This document shows, piece by piece, positions 59,336 through 64,000 of a DNA stretch of 64,000 nt (the first letter of the stretch is position 1; each line of letters begins with the position of its first letter). The notes beneath the pieces were generated by a model. That model was not told the origin of the DNA. It saw only the letters and a program-made list of their open reading frames with translations, and ran no database searches. The position numbers were made by a program, and so were the translations under genes. This DNA is from Riptortus pedestris (lineage: Eukaryota; Arthropoda; Insecta; Hemiptera; Alydidae), in contig CM032228.1 in NCBI GenBank assembly GCA_019009955.1, positions 95,097,001 through 95,161,000 on the forward strand, given 5' to 3'.

Positions 59336-59516
59336 CCTGGATTTGGATTGTAAAGATCGAAGTGTAAGAAATCAATTTTGATGACTTCGTGATGGCCGGC
59401 AATGAACGTGTAGAGCAAACAGTGGAGGCCGCTAGGGTACGGCTGTGGCCAATCCGGGCTTGTGAATCTCCCAAACTCCTTGCCATAAGTCCCTGAATAA
59501 ACGAGGCATTCACAAC
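59336..59516 (-). CDS. Exon encoding the N-terminal half of a CUB domain
   Basis: A host-gene exon of 181 nt. On the minus strand an acceptor (T-rich run then TTGTTACAG) precedes 59516 and a donor (GG|GTATGC) follows 59336. It enters with 2 nt of a split codon and leaves with 2 nt. The 59 codons read CECLVYSGTYGKEFGRFTSP, DWPQPYPSGLHCLLYTFIAG, HHEVIKIDFLHFDLYNPNP. This is CUB-like: paired Cys, a G-F-SP-(D/N)(W/Y)P-PYP core, C-Y-I, and F--FDL. CUB domains are extracellular binding modules of about 110 residues, so the second half must lie in another exon. From memory it is closest to the first CUB of arthropod suppressor-of-lurcher-type (Sol-1) proteins, which assist ionotropic glutamate receptors. 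That naming is tentative. Confidence 0.85.
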
Positions 59517-59595
59517 CTGTAACAAAATAAATGAAATGTTTTTATGGAATTCGTCAAGTATCAATCATGATTATAGCACAACATTTCTGATTTAC

Positions 59596-59692
59596 CCATC
59601 CTAGAACAGTTCTCCATTGCCAGAGTCCTGTAACAAGAACAGAGCCCAGTCAATTTGCCCACTAAGAGGCTAAGTGCTTTTTTTACTGACAT
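59596..59692 (-). CDS. Candidate upstream exon of the CUB gene
   Basis: The minus strand is open in the frame that splices correctly into the CUB exon. From ATG at 59692 it reads MSVKKALSLLVGKLTGLCSC, then YRTLAMENCSRMG, with donor GG|GTAAAT at 59595. The resulting intron (59517-59595) is 79 bp, GT...AG, with a pyrimidine-rich end, and the split codon gives Gly (G+GT). An alternative is a 32-nt internal exon starting after an acceptor AG at 59628-59629. The hydrophobic start could be part of a signal peptide but is not typical. Confidence 0.4.
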
Positions 59693-59827
59693 TTTTGTGC
59701 CTCGACCAATCAAATTTATTATGAGTTCAAAAAACAATAACTGAAACTCATGTATAATATGATCAATGCACGAGAGTGCCGTAATGAGCTTAAGTCCATA
59801 AGTTTAGTAAGAAAAACAGTATTTCGA

Positions 59828-59990
59828 GATGTAATAGCTCTTTGCCAAACATGTATAAGTAAGAGTGGGAGGGCCTTATTAACGGAAGGCCTAAAACTTG
59901 GATATACAAATGCTTTCGTTAATATTCGAGTTGAACAGAAGTAAATAGCTCAAAAGTTGTAGGATATTCCTTTATCAACAATATTATTAA
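59828..59990 (-). mobile_element. AGCAGATTTCCC-family internal fragment, copy P
   Basis: GTAAGAGTGGGAGGGCCTTA, CGGAAGGCCTAAAACT and GTTAATATTCGAGTTGAACA parallel the minus-oriented interior of copies C and G. It lies just upstream of the CUB gene. Confidence 0.6.
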
Positions 59991-60033
59991 TATTTTTCGA
60001 TCTAAAACATATCAATTGAGGTATACACAATTT

Positions 60034-60255
60034 AGTAGATTTCCTTTTAGGGAAAATTCAAAATATACTCTTTATTATGAGTCAGGTCAAAACATTGTAT
60101 AAAACTAATTTGAGTGAAACTTTAATCGCTCTTAATGTGATCACATATATTTTTATTAAGCGTAATACTTGCGTTTATTGGTTTTCAGCCATCAGTGAAC
60201 TTCCACTCCTTCCTATATAAACAATAAGCTGTTATATCATGAAAGCTCTTATTCC
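60034..60255 (+). mobile_element. AGCAGATTTCCC-family element, copy N
   Basis: Starts AGTAGATTTCCTTTTAGGG, then jumps to TATTATGAGTCAGGTCAAAA, GTTTTCAGCCATCAGTGAAC, CTTCCACTCCTTCC and AACAATAAGCTGTTATATCA. It ends where a SINE tail begins. Confidence 0.7.
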
Positions 60256-60309
60256 TGTTTTAAATACCAATTAGCCTCAGTTGCAAAAAGTGGACGATAA
60301 TAAATAATA
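60250..60309 (+). mobile_element. SINE 3' tail inserted at the end of copy N
   Basis: CCAATTAGCCTCAGTTGCAA, then AAAGTGGACGATAATAAATA and ATAATAAAA match the tail of the SINE at 37.5 kb (CCCAATTAGCCT...AGTGGACGTAAATAATAATA). Confidence 0.7.
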
Positions 60310-60439
60310 ATAAAATATCAAACACGTCTTTCGAAGAACCTTTACTATGCAACACGCAAACAAATATCTTATACACAATGGCATCAATTGATGTTTTACA
60401 TTTCTCGAAATTTCTCAAACACATTTCCTTTGAAATGTT

Positions 60440-60600
60440 TATTTATTACTCACCAACTCAATATTTAACCGTTTCTTCAAACACTAATGATTACAATCGT
60501 ATATACAATATAATCCAGGGGGGGGGGTTCAAAATCTAAAAAATATTCAGTTATTATTCTTTGGATCTTCAAATTTTAAGCATTTAACATTGTGTTCAGC
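60440..60600 (+). mobile_element. AGCAGATTTCCC-family internal fragment, copy O
   Basis: CACCAACTCAATATTTAACC, then a G-run (60519-60527), then CAGTTATTATTCTTTGGATC. No ends were seen. Confidence 0.55.
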
Positions 60601-61444
60601 CCATCTTGTATGAAGTACTGACCGAATTGGGAAGTAATTAGCTAACTGTATTTCCGTGGGGAGAAATAAAAATGGTTTCCCTCAGAAATATAATTAAGAT
60701 TATTCCTAGTAAACTCTCACCCCTGTTAATTGTAGAAGAGAATAATTTTAAGTTGGCATGGTGGGGTGATTTCAATCCACGAGTGCTTCTACAAATAAAG
60801 TTTCAAGCCCCAGAGAGAATTGATCGAGGGATACCTAAAACATTAAAGCCTGAGGTCACACAGAATCCGGTTAACATCCATATTTTTACTCACTAACAAA
60901 AAAATAACTGATTACTTTTTAGCATGATGACCATACACTCTTTTCTAGTGTATTTTGAATAAATTATACAGTAGAAGATAATTACACAATAAAATATAAA
61001 TGAATACATACCTAAATACATTTATTAAAAAAACTAATAAATTGAAAAAATTGCTTGTTGTGAAATCGTGCCTCAGTTCTACTTGAGAACGAATTAGTTT
61101 ATACACATTTCAAATTAGATTACATTGAGGATTCCATGTGTCGGGGACGACTCATTTAGCGACATGTGGCACTAATAGCCACGATTAATCGGTCGTTTTT
61201 CATACTTTCAACAAATCTGCGCACATTTCCATTTCCCCATCACATTTAACCATGGGATGTCAATAAATATGTTGAATAATACTTTCACGCTTGTTTGTTA
61301 ATAAACAAACAAGTTATAAATAATAAGAAAGTAAAAAGCCACTTGTAAAAACTCAATTTTAAGTATATTTCCTACATAAATTAAATGAGTTGTGAAAGTT
61401 TGTGTCCCTGGCACGATTTTTAAAACTTTCCTCTTCAATTGTTC

Positions 61445-61448
<4 letters not shown>
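60601..61448. other. No recognisable gene
   Basis: A 10-bp palindrome CTTGTTTGTT-AATA-AACAAACAAG lies at 61290-61313. The open frame at 60672-60896 is unassigned. Confidence 0.45.

Positions 61449-61519
<71 letters not shown>
61449..61519. repeat. (AT)n microsatellite
   Basis: About 71 bp, the longest TA tract in the window. Confidence 0.98.
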
Positions 61520-61523
<4 letters not shown>

Positions 61524-63157
61524 AATATTTTTATATTAAATCTTCTCCTGAGAATTCTGGATCTGCCGCTGGATAAATTATTCACAATATCAAGAATACT
61601 CTCTTCCTTATTGAGTATTTTAACCGAATAAGATGGTGTTCATTTAATGAAGTTTTATATTTGGACTCTAAATGGGGTAGTACTTCTCTTAACACTTTCG
61701 TATATGCTGACTCTGTGTCAACGATGTGTTTGTGCCTGAAAGGTATTACGGCTAAGGTAAAGTAATATTGTATTACTTTTTGCTAGTCGCTTCGCATTCC
61801 AAAATTAGATGTTCATTTAATTTCGTTGTCGAGGGCAAAATTTCATTTTTTGTTTGCACTGTTTCATTTAATTCGACTAAGACTGATTATTTTTATGTCT
61901 TAGTAAGTGAATATGGGTGTTAGGTTTGGAATATCGGTTCAATAGGTTTAGGGATCGTACCCATGAGTCCAGTCTGAGATAGGGAAATTTTCTGACTTTT
62001 TCATTAATATGAAATACAAAAACATGTAAATAGAGCAGGCAGTACTAAGAGCACTTGCTCTAAGCACGAACATTTGATCGTCTAATTTAAAAGAAACGAA
62101 ACTAACTTTGGGAACTTCAAGTAATTGTATATGACATACCTGGTTGTCTGAGAGCTTGAGATGTTTACTGCCCTAATCACAAACAAAATCGTTTTGGAGC
62201 CTCCTTTGTAAAATAGTCAAGTGTGGACACGTGTTAACTGTGTTTGTGGTTTGTAACCTTGCATACCTAACGACATTAGGAGCTTGTTAGTTACAGCGGG
62301 TTCACTCAGCATTGGTTCGAGAGCCCTGACAGTTATGGAGTTTTCAATGCTACATTTGGTGTGTGTACTCTTTTTACTGTCATAGATAGCTCCTGAATGA
62401 TCACATATGTGGTTAGCCGAATGCTTGGTTAGCTTTTGTGGTGCATTCACCCGTGATGTTTGGGTAATCCCATACCGGTTTGGCACTTAAGGGATTAAGA
62501 TAATGATATTGTCTTTTACGATACTGCCATACGTCTTTGATAGCTATTGTGGCGAATACATCCTACGGAGCCCAATGGACGGGGTTAAGAGGCCTGTGTT
62601 TTATGTTATGGGATGTCGGGTGAGCATTGGACAATGTTGGCTATGTGATAATTACTTTGTCTTGAAAGAGAGCGGGATACCTCAGGAATTTTGTAATATA
62701 TTGATGCCTTTGGCTAGCCTCCAGATTTCAATGTTCGGCATTGAATCCGGGTTCTGAGTCCAGTCAGGTGTTAGGCCGGGAGAACCACGTCCATCGATTC
62801 TCTCCAACATCGTACCGGAGCATGTGATTACTTTACTCCCAGTGGGATTTTGAATGCAGTAAAGCCTCCTTCACTACGCATTCATGGTCTCAAAATTGTC
62901 TTCTTCATTAGGCATTCATTTTTCAGGCTGTGTTTGAAATCTGCAGAACTCCTCTGAATTGTTAATTAATCCTTCCAATCTGCATTTGCCTTATGCGTTA
63001 TTGACATCATTAGAATTAAAACAAAACTGCAGGGGAAACGACTGTTTACAGGGCAGCAGTGTGGGAACCTCGATCTCCTTAAGATGAAGTCCTCAGGGAG
63101 CATCCTTTAATAATTAATTTGCATTACCCAAAGGGCTTATAAGAATATTCCAGGCCA
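61520..63157. other. Unassigned; GC-richer at 62.2-62.9 kb
   Basis: Open frames on both strands (62217-62486 minus, 62503-62757 plus) without recognised domains. Possibly a decayed retroelement. Confidence 0.4.
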
Positions 63158-63158
63158 A

Positions 63159-63241
<83 letters not shown>
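63158..63241. repeat. Compound (TA)n(CA)n microsatellite
   Basis: About 43 bp of TA, CATA, then about 37 bp of CA. Confidence 0.97.
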
Positions 63242-63244
<3 letters not shown>

Positions 63245-64000
63245 AATACATATACATGTGTGTGTATTATATTCTATTGATAATCACCAGGAGCGGAGGG
63301 GATGGATATTAAAGGTGAAGTTATGCTAGGTTTATAAATTTACTCCGAAGTTTTTGTACACATTTTTCTAAAGATATTTTTAGTTTTAACTGGAAGAATG
63401 ATAAAATAAATCCAGAAAGAAGTGCATCTCTAAAAATTTATATCTGGATGGAGGAAGTTTCAAAATTTCACAAGTTTTATCTGTTTTAATCCACCATGTA
63501 TCAAACATTTTTACACCATAGGACAAATTGTACGAAGTTTTAAGCCCTTAACTTAGCAGCTGAACAGCTTTTAATATATAATTAATCTTCCAAGAATTAT
63601 GTCACGGAAAATTATCTGTTTCTCAAGTCACAAGTTTGGTGCAATTTTCTGTATACATAAACTAGTGTACTAGGGCTCAATTTAGGAAATATTATTAAGA
63701 AATTATAAAGCAACCCTATAAAAAAATAGAGAAGCTTAAGAGGTAAAATTGGCAAAAACTTAACGAAATTGTTATTCAACGAAGAGAAGCAATTAAAATG
63801 ATATTCATCTTGGTTATTTATGCATTCAGAGAGAGAGTCCCACCTCGGCGTTGGGGTCCCAGCCCTTGAAATATTCAAAAGGGCTTGTCCTATTTTTCTG
63901 TCTGACGGAACCATAAAAGCACTTCCTAAATCTTTTTTTTTGTCTCCTAGGGATGTAGATAACAAATTTCAATGAATTTGTTAAAACACGTTTTTTAGGG
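63242..64000. other. No recognised gene
   Basis: The minus-strand open frame at 63612-63965 has a GC-richer N-terminal part (KIGQALLNISRAGTPTPRWD) but no known family. The window ends within unassigned sequence. Confidence 0.4.

Overview
The window is eukaryotic and most likely from an invertebrate animal with an AT-rich, transposon-packed genome. An arthropod, perhaps a crustacean, is my guess, but the sequence does not prove it. The evidence is: no long open reading frame outside repeats; abundant (TA)n, (AC)n and (GA)n microsatellites; many families of decayed retroelements; and one exon with clean GT/AG borders that encodes part of a CUB domain. No prokaryotic-style operon, rRNA, CRISPR array or intact tRNA gene was seen.

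Layout. 0-1.4 kb: a Penelope-like element (PLE) with reverse transcriptase (RT) and GIY-YIG pieces. 2.5-8.2 kb: the C-terminal end of a LINE, a second LINE RT, a mariner transposase relic, a LINE with endonuclease and RT pieces, and a second PLE with an inverted GIY-YIG fragment. 8.2-11 kb: a pair of direct repeats and two copies of an abundant non-autonomous element. 12.2-13.3 kb: an R2/R4-like RT relic. 15.6-19.8 kb: a PLE-type tail, the same non-autonomous element, a tRNA-derived SINE and another LINE end. 22.3 kb: a LINE RT fragment. 26-37 kb: SINEs, retroposon copies, an intricately rearranged repeat with a 31-bp perfect palindrome, and a hammerhead-like tail. 42-45.7 kb: a cluster of the abundant element beside a Gypsy-type gag fragment. 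51.4 kb: a fold-back element. 55.2-56.3 kb: a 93-bp tandem array that lies inside, and grew from, a LINE coding end. 59.3-59.7 kb (minus strand): the CUB exon and a candidate upstream exon separated by a 79-bp intron.

The most distinctive system is a family of about 18 copies, here called the AGCAGATTTCCC family. It has sub-terminal inverted repeats, a central (TA)n tract, a G-run, and a small hairpin just past the 3' inverted repeat. That layout fits Helentron-associated non-autonomous elements (HINE/DINE-1 type), which is an inference. No autonomous partner is present here.

The genes do not form a pathway. The only host-gene evidence is the CUB exon pair. The rest is transposable-element sediment, nearly all broken by stops and frameshifts, plus several long stretches in which I recognise nothing.
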